Counted from the first letter of the stretch, positions 32,206 through 45,275 are shown. The stretch: DNA of 64,000 nucleotides from Sepioteuthis lessoniana (GCA_963585895.1 CAUZXS010005813.1:52501-116500); one strand, 5' to 3'. A program made the numbers and translations. The notes: generated from the letters alone by a model not told the origin.

Positions 32206-32780
32206 TTGTTGCCATGCACTTTCTTTTCCTTTCTGTTCATTTTTTTCACTCTTTACATTTCTTTTTTCTCTCTCTTTTTTCTTCCTTTATTTTATTTTCT
32301 AACCTTTCTTCTTCGCTTTTGTGAATTCTTTCTTTCATTGCTTGCTTTTTCTCATCTTCCTTTCTTTTTTTTTCTTTTTTCATTTTTCCAATTATTTCTA
32401 CTTTGGCTTTCTTGAATTCTTTCTTTCAGTTCTTATATGGTTTTTATATTTCTTTCGTTTCTATTTTCCTTTCTTTACTTCTTTCCTTTCATTATTTTCT
32501 TGTGTGCTTTCTATTGAAGTATTCATTCATTCTTTCTTTCTTTCTTTTTCTTTTCTTACTTTTTTCTACGCTTTCTTGAATAATTTGTCTCTTTCATGAC
32601 TTGCATTGATTTTATATTTTCCCTTTCTTCCTTGCTTTCTTTCTTTTTTTACTTGAGTGTATTCTTTCTTTCTTTCTTTCTTAGATAATTATATTCATTC
32701 TCCTTTCTATTTCCGTCGTTTTTTCTCTTTCTTTCATTTTCATTTGTTGGTACTCTTTCTTTGATCTGGCTCCAATTTTA
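32206..32780. repeat. TTTC-rich polypyrimidine tract
   Basis: Less regular than the tract at 27.5 kb, but with (TTTC)3-5 runs at about 32535 and 32665. Confidence 0.9.
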
Positions 32781-32812
32781 ATTCCTTATGTTTGTGCTCA
32801 AGCAGATTCAAA

Positions 32813-32817
<5 letters not shown>

Positions 32818-32894
<77 letters not shown>
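32818..32894. repeat. (TA)n array
   Basis: About 77 bp with one G substitution at 32851. Confidence 0.95.
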
Positions 32895-34325
<1,431 letters not shown>

Positions 34326-34327
34326 TG

Positions 34328-34378
<51 letters not shown>
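34326..34378. repeat. (GA)n array
   Basis: GA dinucleotides for about 50 bp, purines on the + strand. Confidence 0.95.
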
Positions 34379-34797
34379 GAGGAGTCAACTTTCTTTTATG
34401 GTTTCGTCTTAGCACGTGTTATACGATGCAGGCTCACCAAGGAATTGTCCACTAGTCGTCAATTTATATCTATATATGATATCCATTCATATTTCATTTC
34501 ATTTTATTGATGAAATATTATCTATACACTATTGGATTTTAATAAATTTAAGCGCTTTTAGTCCTAACTTTTGTTTATATATATATAAACTAGATAGATA
34601 GAGATATAGGGTTTAATCTCGTTTTGGACTACATATATCTTGTCAGGAGAGCGTAGGTTTGTGCTCAACAGTTCTTGGTGATTGTTTGTACCTCACCGAT
34701 GTGATCAACAGACCAAGTCCGATATTAACATGGGCAAGAAACTGACCGTCATCAAGCACCGTGTCTACGCTACCCTAACAAACGGCCCACCACAAAC
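34379..34797. other. Stretch without recognisable feature
   Basis: Includes a mixed-composition block at 34605-34795 without stop-free frames of note. It runs into a short TA tract at 34799. Confidence 0.35.
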
Positions 34798-34815
34798 AAA
34801 TATATATATATATAG

Positions 34816-35058
34816 TAAGTAAGTAAAGTTGGCGACCGTAGTCGAGGACGACCAGAAGGCTCTCTTTTCAATAGCTACTACACCGAGGTGTAGGAGAGGG
34901 CGCTACTTCTTTCCTCGATTACTCGAGGAATTTCCCTCGATACGTACCTTACATTGCTGAGTGTTAAGCAAGGAGGCATCAAATACCACTTTTAAAGTTT
35001 TTGGTATGACGTGACCTGGGATTGAACCATTGGCGAACACTCTACCCACAAGACGAAC
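34816..35058 (-). mobile_element. SINE-B copy, nearly full length
   Basis: GTAAGTAAGTAAAGTTGGCG is the tail; GACCAGAAGGCTCTC and TTGCTGAGTGTTAAGCAAGG lie in the body; box B is GGGATTGAACC and the head ends CTCTACCCACAAGACGAACC. A segment TTCCTCGATTACTCGAGGAA (34912-34931), absent from the other copies, is itself a small palindrome. Confidence 0.85.
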
Positions 35059-35127
35059 CAAAGGATAGTCCACCAATCGTGATTTCTAATTCGCTTTTAT
35101 TTTCATTTCATTGATGAAATATTTTAT

Positions 35128-35130
<3 letters not shown>

Positions 35131-35190
<60 letters not shown>
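35131..35190. repeat. (TA)n array
   Basis: About 60 bp. Confidence 0.95.
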
Positions 35191-35192
<2 letters not shown>

Positions 35193-35261
35193 TGGCAAGT
35201 TAATGTCAGTTATAAATACCTAAACGGTTAAATTTTATAACTCGCTATATTTGATCATTTG

Positions 35262-35432
35262 TGGACCCCCACTCATGGATGTGCAAGAGTGGGACGACCA
35301 GCACGAACTTACATACAGCAGCTATGTGAGGACACGGGTTGTAATCCTGAAGACCTGCCGGAAGCGATGAATGATAGGGAGAAATGGCGAGAGACGGTCA
35401 GGGATATCCGCGCAGGCGGCGTGACATGATGA
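35262..35432 (+). mobile_element. RTE-like LINE copy R4, short 3' end
   Basis: Only the last ~170 bp: LWTPTHG-type start, RVGRPARTYIQQLCEDTGCN, PEDLPEAMNDREKWRETVRD, then a stop and a single ATGATG. Strong 5' truncation. Confidence 0.85.
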
Positions 35433-35754
35433 GTATCTAGTACATTAATCAAGAATGATATTAGTAATTAATATTAATATTAGTGATAAATGGTTGCTGT
35501 ATCATTAATGATTAATCCGTTTTTAATCAGAGGTTTTGCAAACTGTTGTGTTCTGTGTTGTGTTGTTTTCAAACCAACAAGTATCTGATTGAGAAATACA
35601 ATTTTTGCAATAGCAATCAGACCCTAAGTCTTTAAAAATTACCACGATTGAATATACTAAGACCAAGAAGTATTTCAGCAAATCATTTAATAAACTAACA
35701 ACAGAAATAAAACCTTCGTGAACATAAGAACTATGGTAAAAATTTACTTTTTTT

Positions 35755-36250
35755 TTTTGTTTGTCTGTCATATTCAATGTCATATAAATCCCTTGTGATA
35801 TTCCAGCAGTAATCAGCCATCATTCATTAGTCCCACCGTCCAAGGTAGAACTCTTTCATTGTTTTGATATCCTTCTGGAATCGTACTCCTTGCTCATAAC
35901 TTACATCACCGCAATTATCCTGAAACTTATCTTGATGGCTATGAAAAAATAAACCTTAATACTCATATTAGCACATATGTCGGGCCGACTTTTCAACAGC
36001 TTTTCCGCTAACTCCTTGCGCGTTATTCACCTCGTCAACAAACGATGTCCAAGAGCGTAATTTCAAGTCATTCTTCGAATTAACCAATTCATCATCCCTA
36101 ATGAGCTTTCTAATGTTATGCTGAAACCATTTTCATGATCATCATGTACAATTGAATAGATGCATTCAATTGGGATGTCTTTAGCTGGAGTTTCTTTCCA
36201 ACAGTGAAAGCAAAAGCTGTGAGTGTGTTTGGTTTCCTTCCATAGGGAAG
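35755..36250 (-). pseudogene. Decayed copy of a multi-copy, probably transposon-derived protein
   Basis: A single minus-strand frame with a few stops reads RDDELVNSKNDLKLRSW, TSFVDEVNNAQGVSGKAVEK, FFHSHQDKFQDNCGDVS, RFQKDIKTMKEFYLGRWD and MMADYCWNITRDLYDIEYDR. The spaced pattern (H-x-H, GDVS, F-x-x-DI-x-x-M, Y-x-G-x-W, M-x-ADYCW) matches, from memory, a protein present in many copies in spider, insect and cephalopod gene sets and thought to be mobile-element derived. Stops at YEY*, WD** and after RHMC show it is dead. Function unknown. Confidence 0.6.
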
Positions 36251-36254
36251 GGAC

Positions 36255-36870
36255 AAAAGTGATTAGATAAATTTATGAATAACAAACAGAGGATTTTCGG
36301 GCTCCATTTTTTTCTGTCACCTTAATTATCGAGTTTATTAAAGTGTATTACTGATAAGGTTTACCTGTTAATTTGAATCTTGGAAATAAATAGGAAAAAT
36401 TCGTTACATCTATTTTAAATATTTGGACTCAAAAACATATTTTTCTTATAAAAATTTTTTTTCTTATTATTTCATGTAGCTGACAGAAATTGTTCGACCG
36501 AACAAAAAATGGGGGGTTTCTACAATCTTTATAAGGTAACATTTGCGATCCCAAAATCGTAAATTAATCTTTTTTTCCAAAAATAAGCAATTAATTTATA
36601 GCAAAAACTCTAACCAATCATAAATAACTTGGGTCATTTTCAGAATCAGCACCATCAAATTAGCTAAAAAACGGGTTTTATTTCTTGGTACCGAGAATTG
36701 TGTTGCCAAAGTAATCGAGATTTTTACAACATAACATTGAGGGAGATGTTAAGTGTAGTAACGTAGTAAGGAAGAGATATACAGGGAAATTGAGTTAACT
36801 GTTTATTAACTGAAGTGGTAAAATTTAACAAATATTATAAGTCTTGCGCTGTTGGTGTTACGTCCGAAAA
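36255..36870. other. AT-rich stretch
   Basis: No recognisable element. Confidence 0.35.
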
Positions 36871-36874
36871 TGGT

Positions 36875-37345
36875 CTTACTACTGACAGAGATCTTTCAGT
36901 ACTGATATTTCACGAAAGCCCCACCAGAGGGAAGAGTGTGGCACAAAGCCTTTTCTTAGGTGGACCCGGGAGCTGGACCCTAGCGCAGACCTTCCCGGTG
37001 GCTTCAAAAATGCCTCGGACCCTGTCAGCATACACCTAAAAAAGAACCCCTCCCCACAAAGGGTTCAAGTCTAGCGGGGACGGTCCCCTAAGACTCAAGG
37101 AATTGACTGTCCAGCACGGATGCTAGACAGTCCCCTGAAAAATCTCAGCACGGAACAGAGATTTTTCAGTACTGATATATGACGAAAGTCACAACAGACA
37201 CACGAGTGTAGCACAAGGCCTTTTTTTAGTTGAATCAAGGCGCAAGGCGCAAGGCTGTGGCCCAGACACGCCCGACAACTTCAAAAATACCACGGGCTAC
37301 GTCAGCATTCCCTTAAAAAGGGGCGACTCAGGGGCCAGGTTATTG
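36875..37345 (-). repeat. GCR dimer, diverged, minus strand
   Basis: Two B-type units on the minus strand. Unit 1 (about 37345-37165) has CCC-TTTTTAA-GGG, AATGCTGACG, GGGC-CACA-GCCT and AAGGCCTTGTGC. Unit 2 (about 37060-36880) has GTATGCTGACAGGGTCCGAG, GGCATTTTTGAAGCC and AAGGCTTTGTGCC. Between them lies a segment with its own inverted words (ATATCAGTACTGAAAAATC repeated at 36892 and 37165; GACTGTCTAGCATCC with GGACAGTC). Loops differ from the other copies but stems are largely kept. Confidence 0.7.
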
Positions 37346-37411
37346 TTCATAACCAGCAGTATCAAAAATTTGGTGAAAGTTTAAAAGAAATGGGAAAATA
37401 ATGAAAGAAAA

Positions 37412-37412
<1 letters not shown>

Positions 37413-37486
<74 letters not shown>

Positions 37487-37675
37487 TCAATGGGTCCATG
37501 AAAATATCTGGATTTTTTAAAGATTTATTTTTTTTATTTCGTTCTTGCATAGGTGTATGTATCTAGCTTGTTATATATATATATATATATATTTCACACG
37601 TGTAACGTTGGCAAGTAATCTAACAATAAATAAAATACTCTTCAGGAGAACTGGTGTTTTATCATATTTCCACAC

Positions 37676-37743
<68 letters not shown>

Positions 37744-37794
37744 CACTAGCACGGATCTCCATCTTCCTTAACATCATCTGCTGATAATATTAGG

Positions 37795-37854
<60 letters not shown>

Positions 37855-37911
37855 GACCTAATATTATCAAATGCCAAGTCAGCAGATGATGTTAAGGAAG
37901 ATGGAGATTTT

Positions 37912-37956
<45 letters not shown>
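37413..37956. repeat. Cluster of five (TA)n arrays
   Basis: Tracts at about 37413-37481, 37572-37591, 37679-37742, 37795-37851 and 37915-37956, separated by unique DNA. The last two gaps contain an inverted repeat described separately. Confidence 0.95.
37755..37906. repeat. Inverted repeat with a (TA)n loop
   Basis: ATCTCCATCTTCCTTAACAT... (37755-37795) is the reverse complement of 37855-37906 apart from a 12-bp insertion (37869-37880) in the right arm. The arms are about 41 bp and otherwise identical, and the loop is pure TA. Confidence 0.9.
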
Positions 37957-37958
<2 letters not shown>

Positions 37959-37974
37959 AAAAAAGTATTGCTCA

Positions 37975-38385
37975 GTCGGATGCGACTGTAGGATGCTCCC
38001 AGGTCCACTCTGGCCCGGAATGGTAGCACCTGATAGAGCCCTTTCTATGGGTTAAATAGAACTAAACTGCAATTTATTCCAAACTGAATTGTTTGAAATG
38101 GAACAGTTTTTGATATTGAAACTGCACTTACGCTAAACTGAATTGCTTAATATAGAACTGCTTTGAATTTTAACCGTGCAAACAAAATCTATACTTATAC
38201 TAAACTGAATTAGCTGAATTAGAACTATTTAACACAACTGAATAGGTTGGAATAGAAATATTTTTGACAATGAAACTGTGCACTCATGCTAAACTGAATT
38301 GTTTTAAATAGAACTGATTGTTTATATAAAAATGGATTTGGTGTAGAATAATCAACCAAGTTTGACATGCCATAAAACCCAACAA
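37975..38385 (-). repeat. HT copy 6
   Basis: Minus strand: GCTCCCAGGTCCACTCTGGC, GAATGGTAGCACCTGATAGA, TATGGGTTAAATAGAACTAA, then four to five body units with CTAAACTGAATTG...GAACTGTTT, ending CATGCCATAAAACCC where the tail hairpin is partly lost. Confidence 0.8.
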
Positions 38386-38507
38386 TTAAAAAAAATGAAA
38401 AAAAGTTGAGAGGGGGAAAAATATTCTGTGTAGCATGTGTATAAAAGTAAAAGAATAAGAGTAAATTTTTGTCACTTTAATTAGCACAAGAAAAAATGCT
38501 CTAAAAA

Positions 38508-38845
38508 CATCATCATCATCATCATCATCATCATCACGTCGTGCCGCCAGCACGGATTTCCCTGACCCTCTCTCGCCACTTCTCCCTATCACTCATCGCC
38601 TCCGGTAGGTCTTCAGGGTTACATCCTGTGTCCTCACATAGTTGCTGTATGTAAGTTCGAGCTGGTCGTCCTGCTTTTGCACGGCCATATGTTGGGGTCC
38701 ATAGGAGTACATCACTTATGAGCTCGTCCTTGCTTCTCCAGCAGTGTCTCGCGTGTCTGGTTCGTCTAACTTGTATAGTTTTCGTGATGGGGGGCAAGTG
38801 TCCGTACAGTTGGTGTCTCGTGGGGTGTTGTCGCCGGGACAATTC
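38508..38845 (-). mobile_element. RTE-like LINE copy R5
   Basis: (CAT)n at 38508-38536 is the 3' tail on the minus strand. Upstream: RARPARTYIQQLCEDTG-type sequence, HCWRSKDELISDVLLWTP, HQLYGHLPPITKTIQVRRTR. It is 5' truncated after RRQHPTR at about 38845. The coding part is open for about 100 codons. Confidence 0.9.
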
Positions 38846-38849
38846 ACGA

Positions 38850-40346
38850 ATACATGTAATTTTCATAAGCTAAATATGTAATATAGAAATGAAGTTTATG
38901 AAATTTTAATTGATCAATTTCTTCACTGATAATATCTTTTTCCAGAGTTTAGAAATTTTTACCATAAAACTTTTTCAAAATAATTTTTTAAAGAAAAAAG
39001 ATATTTCTGTTTCTTATGCAGTTCATATTGTTTTATTTTCCTTTTATTTTTATGTTCTTGTTGCTTTTAAGGCTTCGACTTGTAAAATGTGAGGCTCTCA
39101 ATATTTCAACATGTCTTCTTTCTTTAATGCGGGATTTGGTAAAATTTAATAAACTGTACTTACTTCTTATATTCTTTATATTCTTGGAGTTCAAAATGTT
39201 CTGAAAGTTCATTATTTTTTACAATAAAAAATCTCTTTCACCGCATAAGACATTAAAAAACTATAAAAAAAAAAACTTATATGTATTCTATATATTCTTT
39301 TAAAAAAAACAACTGACAATTAGCTTTTACAAAATAAAAATTGAATTCACACTTTCTGCAAAATATTTATTTGAATAAATTAAATACTTTCTATTGTATT
39401 CGAAATTCAATTGATTTTCACTTGGGGAATAATCATAGGTTAAAGGTCCCTCTTGGTTTTAACATATCAAATAAAAATAATTTATCCTTTCTTGGATAGG
39501 ATAAAATTCAATAAAAAAGAAACTGCAAGCATTATGCAGAAATATTATCTTTTTGTTCACTTAATAACCTCCGGTTATCATTTTAAAATTCAAATAAATA
39601 AATCCATTTATATAGATTAAAAAAATCAATGTTGCTTTTCTTTAGCAACCAATTCAAATCAAACAATTCGAAGTTGAATATTCATTATAAATAATAAAAT
39701 GAATAGGTGATAGTTTTCAGCCTTTGTATGAGAGATAATCGCCTTAAATTTACTTTAAACGAGTAAGAGAAGACTAACAAGGAGAGACAAAATTTATCTC
39801 ATATGAACAACGCAAGGAAAAATGCGCTCAACATTGTATAGAAATACAAATTTGGCACAAGGCCGTAAAATAAAAGGGGATGAGGCGGGTCATCTTTAAT
39901 GCAACTTTTTACTTAACTAGTTCCATTTGCTGACCCAAAACATACTACAATAGTCCATTCACGATAACGACGCAATTATTCAGAAATATTTCCTTCTACA
40001 GTCTCTTAAACAAGTCGGTCGTTCAATGCATATCTAATCTAATGACATATTTATATAATTGTGAGGAGAAAGTGGGATTCTGAAGAAATTTATTTACAAA
40101 ATAAAATATTCCCAACAAAATGAAACAAAAGAATAAGAAATATATACAATTAAAAAATGACAGTACTCTCTTGACTCGCTGTCTAATATGATCGAAAAGT
40201 TAATTCCTCGGTCAAAAAAATAGTGTCGGAAGAAAAAATAACTTTCCTCTAGATCCGAAGAACTAGAGTGTCTGTCCTCTAAATGGGGTGGGAAAGGATA
40301 AAAACAAAAAAAAAACAGGATCAAAAATCGGACTGATGAACTAATA
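38850..40346. other. Long AT-rich stretch without feature
   Basis: About 1.5 kb with no repeat family of this window, no microsatellite and no coding signature. Confidence 0.4.
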
Positions 40347-40348
40347 TA

Positions 40349-41242
40349 CGAGGATCATTAAATAAGTTTCCAAACGTTATTCGTATGGGCACTTTTATTG
40401 AGAGTAAACACATGAAACTCTAGTCCCCTTCGAAGTAATCTCCTCCTGCTGCAATGCACTTGTACCGTGACAAAAACTTCTGGAACGCCCCATAAGAGTC
40501 CTCTTGTGTGAGCGTGTCAATGACCTTCGTCACAGTCTCTTTCATCTCCTAAATTCTCTCATAACGACAGCCTGAGCTTAGGGAATAAGCAAAAATCAAA
40601 GGGAGCAAGGTCTGGACTATAGCGAAGGTGACGAACTGTCTTGATACCCCTCTTGGTCAAATATTCTATGACAAGGATGGAGTTGTGGACTGGTGTGTTG
40701 TCCAGGTGAAAATTCACAGATCCGATTTGAAAAGTGCTGGCCTCTTCCGACGGAATCTCTTTCTGAAATCCCTTAAAACCTCAACATAATAACCCTAACC
40801 CTAACCCTTTGGCCAATCAACTCTGGTGTTCTGACTTCCTTAATCCTCCCACACCTCTCATTATCCCTCACAGACTCCCTGGCTTCCTTGAATATCTTAT
40901 GCCACTCAAAAACTGATGCTCGATTCATGCAAGATGCTCCAAAAGCAGTCGGAAGCATTTCATACGTTTCTGTGGCATTTTTCCAAGTTTAAAACATAAT
41001 TTTATTGCATATCGTTCTTCTAAAGTGTCAGATTGCATTTTTGAAATTCACAAGCTTTGACAATCGGGCTTTAGTAGGGTGTATTCCAATTTCTGCTGTG
41101 ACTGTTTATTTGAACCTGAAATCATAAAAATTGGTCAGTCATCTCATAAGATGTATAGCAATAACATAGTGAACTTTCAAGGGTCTCCAGCAATTCTAAT
41201 GCTTTTACAAAAAAAGTCTAGAAACTTATTGAATGCACCACG
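40349..41242 (-). mobile_element. mariner element 2, internally deleted
   Basis: TIRs CGAGGATCATTAAATAAG (left) and the complement of CGTGGTGCATTCAATAAG (right), flanked by TA on both sides (40347-40348, 41243-41244). Minus-strand coding relics: SCMNRASVFEWHKIFKEARE and SVRDNERCGRIKE (40958-40773), then the same junction as in the other two copies, then a broken catalytic region with TIR-proximal GGDYFEG-type end. Length and deletion match copies 1 and 3. Confidence 0.9.
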
Positions 41243-41289
41243 TACATAAGCTAAATCAAACAACTTTGGTAAAAACTAGTCTCATTTCT

Positions 41290-42460
41290 CTGGGATGGGT
41301 TGCCATTGGTATTTTCAAGGATCTTCCACAAGCGTGTAACATTCACTCACCTTTTTGCCAAACTCCAAAGGAAAGAGTTTCTGTCTCTCAAATACGATTT
41401 TGATTTTGATTTGTTGCTTGTAAAAATCCATCAATGACTGAGACGTGAAAGACTCACCTTCGTGGACTTCTTTCTGTCGCTATCGTCCAAACTAAAACTC
41501 TCATAATGCCGAGTAAGCAGAGAAACAGTGTTCGGTCCTGTTCAGTGGCGGCACTACATTGCTACATACAGAACTCGCTTCCAGGTCAAAGAACTTTCAA
41601 TTCAGCATGCGAAACATGAAGTCTTCAAGAAGCTTGCACTACGGCTGTGCAGTGAAAGAAGGCGTATGAGATCGACCTCTCCATATCAGCCAACCTGACC
41701 CACTCTGGTAAATTTGCCAGACACACTGAAAACCACCTCTTGCCGACCCAGAGGGCATTCCGAATTACCAGTCAGAGGAACGATGCCTTGTCGTTATCGA
41801 GACACCTCATACAAGGGGCTATAATAAGTGACCTTCCTTCTTCGTCACGCTGACATCATCGACCAAGTTATCTACTTCGGTCCACTTCATTACTGCCGGC
41901 TATCAAAAAGACCCGTCTGAAGCCGAGAGAAATTTTTGCAGACATTCACGACAGAAGGAGCTCTCATTTTTGGGCTCTCCATGTGTGTCATTCAAGTGCA
42001 CACTTCTCAAGTTCGGAAAGGCCTTCTTGGCGTCTTCCTTCTTGAAGTCGCTGGTTTCATCGTGTTCCTCACACACAGTTTGGAAACTAAGACGCAAAGA
42101 ATGGTACCGTGGCCACGCGTTCCGTACTCTTTAGCCGCCTTCGGACGGATGACAGTGACAGATATCCAGCCTAACCAAAGGGACCTGTTTACCCTTGCCG
42201 AACTGGAGTAGGGCACTTTCTAGATTAAGTAGAAATGTGCACGGGTGAGAGAGTACGTAAAAACGGTAAAAGAGCAGGATATTGATGTGTGAGCTGCACA
42301 CTTCAGATCTGCTCTTTAAGGAGAGCCTCCTTCATATTTAGAGATTGCTAGTGGCCTGGACTTTTTTTAATACCTCAGACCAATTTTCCTTCAGGAGGAG
42401 ATCGAAACCAAACTAGATGCCGAGTGTCTTTTACAAGCCGTATGTTCAGATGAACATACT
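41290..42460 (-). mobile_element. LINE related to LINE-A, divergent lineage
   Basis: Minus-strand protein words in the same order as the LINE-A C-terminal half but with different sequence: a KSRSEVCSSHINILLF-type segment (about 42300), QVPLVRLDICHCHPSEGG, then MRLSFQTVCEEHDETSDF, AFPNLRSVHLNDTHGEPKNE, SSFCRECLQKFLSASDGSFD, and near 41350-41440 DFYKQQIKIKIVFERQKLFP, equivalent to FFRHQLRVKIRCDRKRL of LINE-A. Several stops and shifts. It ends 50 bp from mariner element 2. Confidence 0.65.
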
Positions 42461-42475
42461 TTAATATATTTTTCA

Positions 42476-42690
42476 ATATATATATATATATAATTTTTTA
42501 CAACATATATATATATATATAGATATATATATATATATATCCTTCTATTAGTATATATATATATATATAATTTCTTACAATATATATATATATATATATA
42601 TATATTCTTCTATTAGTATATATATATATATATGTATATATAATTTTTTACATTATATATATACATATATATATATATATATTCTGGTAT
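42476..42690. repeat. Higher-order (TA)n cluster
   Basis: TA tracts alternate with two recurring spacers, AATTTTTTACA-type (three times) and CCTTCTATTAG-type (two to three times), giving an irregular period of about 70-80 bp. Confidence 0.85.
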
Positions 42691-42694
42691 TATT

Positions 42695-43335
42695 ACAGAT
42701 GATGACATTGAATTAAAATAATTTTGCAAGGATGTCTGTGGTGATAATATGAATCCTTTCCGCGTGTATTTTTGGTCATTTATTTGCGTTAATGTGGTGA
42801 CTGCTCAGGTGTTTTTGGCAATACACTTATCTTCGACTGCAGATTTTTGACTGTATTTGCTGAGTTCCATCGTTTGTTCCTGTGGCTTTGCTAAAATATC
42901 TCATCTATTTTCACATACAAATAATATCTCAAGACTCTTGATGGTGGTATTTAGGTTGTCCATGCAGCGTAATTCCAAAAGTAATCTTTATATCAGTCCT
43001 TCGTATGGTAACTCGCTTTATATCAGTCCCTAGCTAGAAAAAAAAGTAGTTTTTGCCTGACGCAAGGACCTTCTCATAAGCCAGAATTTTAATTCGTTCC
43101 TGTGGAAGGAATAAGTGGCGTCTTTCATAAAAATGCACCTAATCATAGAATCATCACTTGCACTATTTATTAAGACGTCCATTTTATAGCTCAGAAAAAG
43201 GCAAACGATAGTTACGACGATGAAGGGATGAAAACAATTATATAGCTGATGAAGATATAAATGAATATGTTTTTTAGTAGGTTGAAGAAATTCTAACAAT
43301 ATCATACTAAAAAGTATTTCTCGTACTGGTATTAC
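42695..43335. other. Stretch without recognisable feature
   Basis: CTTTATATCAGTCC occurs twice close together (about 42985 and 43017). Otherwise nothing. Confidence 0.35.
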
Positions 43336-43917
43336 AAAGCGCTTAGTGTGATGGTTTTTGAAGGAAATAGGATCGGCGACCCTAGTTCAAAGTCTGGTCG
43401 AAGCTGTTTGCATTTCAATTCATGCTAATCCTATTTACCAACACCTCCGCACCGGCAAGATATGACACAAGGTTAATTTTTAAGCGGAGTTTAACTGGTT
43501 TGAATTCAGAGTTTTCCTTCTCCTAGACTAGTTACCTCACCAAGGCTGAAGAACCTAGTCCGTTCTACTATTTACCCATAGCTGGAGGGAGAATAAGGGG
43601 GTTCATACCTTTCACAAGGGTATTAGTGCTATGTGAAATGCAATGATTAGGATTTGAACTCGAGTCGCCGTGTCCATTTCCTACGACGATAACCATAACA
43701 CCATGGACACCGCCTTTCAATTCATGCTAATACCCTTGGGAAATGCAAGAATCTGTTCTTCCCTCAAGCTATTAGTAAATACAAGGGCTAACTAGGTTCT
43801 TAATAAGGTAACCAATCCAGGTGAATGAACATTCTGATTTCTCAATCAGCTGTATTTTTTTTTTAAATTGACTTTGTGTCATATTCTATCTATGTTGGAG
43901 CAGTTGCTTAGATAGAT
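43336..43917 (+). mobile_element. Older SINE-A, split by a second SINE-A
   Basis: Head at 43340-43412 (GTGTGATGGTTTTTGAAGGA, CCTAGTTCAAAGTCTGG). It resumes after the insert at 43732 with ACCCTTGGGAAATGCAAGAA, TAGTAAATACAAGGGC and a diverged 3' end (TTGACTTTGTGTCATATTC). It is more diverged than the inserted copy. Confidence 0.8.
43430..43714 (-). mobile_element. Younger SINE-A inserted in SINE-A
   Basis: Full-length minus copy: head complement ends at GGTGTCC..., body GAGAATAAGGGGGTTCATAC, TTGAATTCAGAGTTTTCC. A perfect 17-bp duplication TTTCAATTCATGCTAAT flanks it (43413-43429 and 43715-43731). Confidence 0.95.
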
Positions 43918-44640
43918 ATTACACTTTTTTTTAAAGTTATACTAAGGCTGAGCTATTGTCGAGTGAGTCGTAGATAAATAAATGCTAAAGGAAAGGTTCA
44001 TTGGAGAATTTGTCAGAAAAATAATAAAAAAAGAGGAAAGGCATTTGTTTCAAGGACCGAAAAGAAAAGATGCAGCAATCTAATCGGTTTTAAAAAGATC
44101 CTTAAAATTTATTATTGATTTTTTTATGCTTAAGTAAAGAAGCTTTATTTTATGGTGAGTGTTTTTTTTTAATATTTCTTTCGATCCAATGACACACGCA
44201 AATGAAATAAGAGCAATACAAGCCACAAAAAAATATGGTAAAACAATCGTGTTATTATTTTAGTGATTGGATCGCAATAAAACATAAGTGAAAAATATCA
44301 GAAAAAAAAGGCTATATAAAAAAAGAGAAAGAAGGATATTGTAAGCAAACGAATAGACCAATGCTGAGAAGATATAAGATATGAAAATGATTCAAAAAAT
44401 AAAAATAAATTGAAGAGAAAGAATGTTTTCCAAATTTTACTGCTTTTTTAAAAATCTCCAACAATAAGAACGAGACTGACCTGTTAGTAAGCCTTAGAAT
44501 ACAATAACTTTGTACCCAACAAAGGGGTAACACTCTATCCACTTTTGTAGCTATGGGGATTGGGGTGTAACCGTTCATTGATATTACCGCCAGATCCATT
44601 CATACACGGGGTTGTAGTCCAAGCTAGGATTCTATATATG
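43918..44640. other. AT-rich stretch
   Basis: No recognisable element. A 95-codon minus frame (44599-44312) has no motif. Confidence 0.35.
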
Positions 44641-44644
44641 AGTC

Positions 44645-45275
44645 AAATAGATATCATTGGTTAGGTTTGGTTTGGTTTGGTTTTATGGCATATCAACTAG
44701 TATCGGTTATATAATGACAAATCGAAATTTATACATATAAACAGTTCTATTTCAAACAATTCAGTTTAACATAAGAAAGGTTTTTTGTTTACACACAGTT
44801 GAATTTCATAACAGTTCCCTTTCAAACAATTAACTTTAGTATAAGTAGGTAGTTTGATTGTCAAAACAGATCTATTTCAAACAATTCAGTTTAACAAAAG
44901 AACATAGCTATTTTCTATTTGAGCCATAAATAGGACCCTATCAATTGCAACAACTCTTGGGTAGAGTGGACCTGAGATCGATGGGACATTCCCCATTCCC
45001 CAAAGCTTCAGCATTCCTGGAGTCTCACCATTAGATTGTATTGTGTCATATCCAGGACACTCGTAAGGGAAGTTTTACCCCTCTGCAGTGATGAGATCGG
45101 TGTATTATTAGTATTTTACCAGAATACTTGATGCCATAAAACTGTAAATCAATCTTACTAAGTGTAGGGTATCACCTACCTTTTCGACACAATGAGCTAG
45201 TCCATCTGCCATATATTGCAGTAGCTACTAATACCAGCAGACTGGCAGGTGAACAGCCATTCCTTATAACGGAAT
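44645..45275 (+). repeat. HT copy 7
   Basis: Tail module at 44665-44730 (GGTTTTATGGCATATCAACT, GGTTATATAATGACAAATC), body units with CAATTCAGTTTAACATAAG and CAGTTCCCTTTCAAACAATT, then the head TAGGACCCTATCAATTGCAA, GGACCTGAGATCGATGGG, CCAAAGCTTCAGCATTCCTG, CCCCTCTGCAGTGATG. More diverged HT-body-like sequence appears at 45440-45620. Confidence 0.75.

Noticed and set aside
39845-39900. GCR copy suggested by GGCACAAGGCC
   Set aside because: Only this word matches; none of the stems are present.
40773-40812. Interstitial telomere
   Set aside because: Only two to three TTAGGG words, inside the mariner at the deletion junction.
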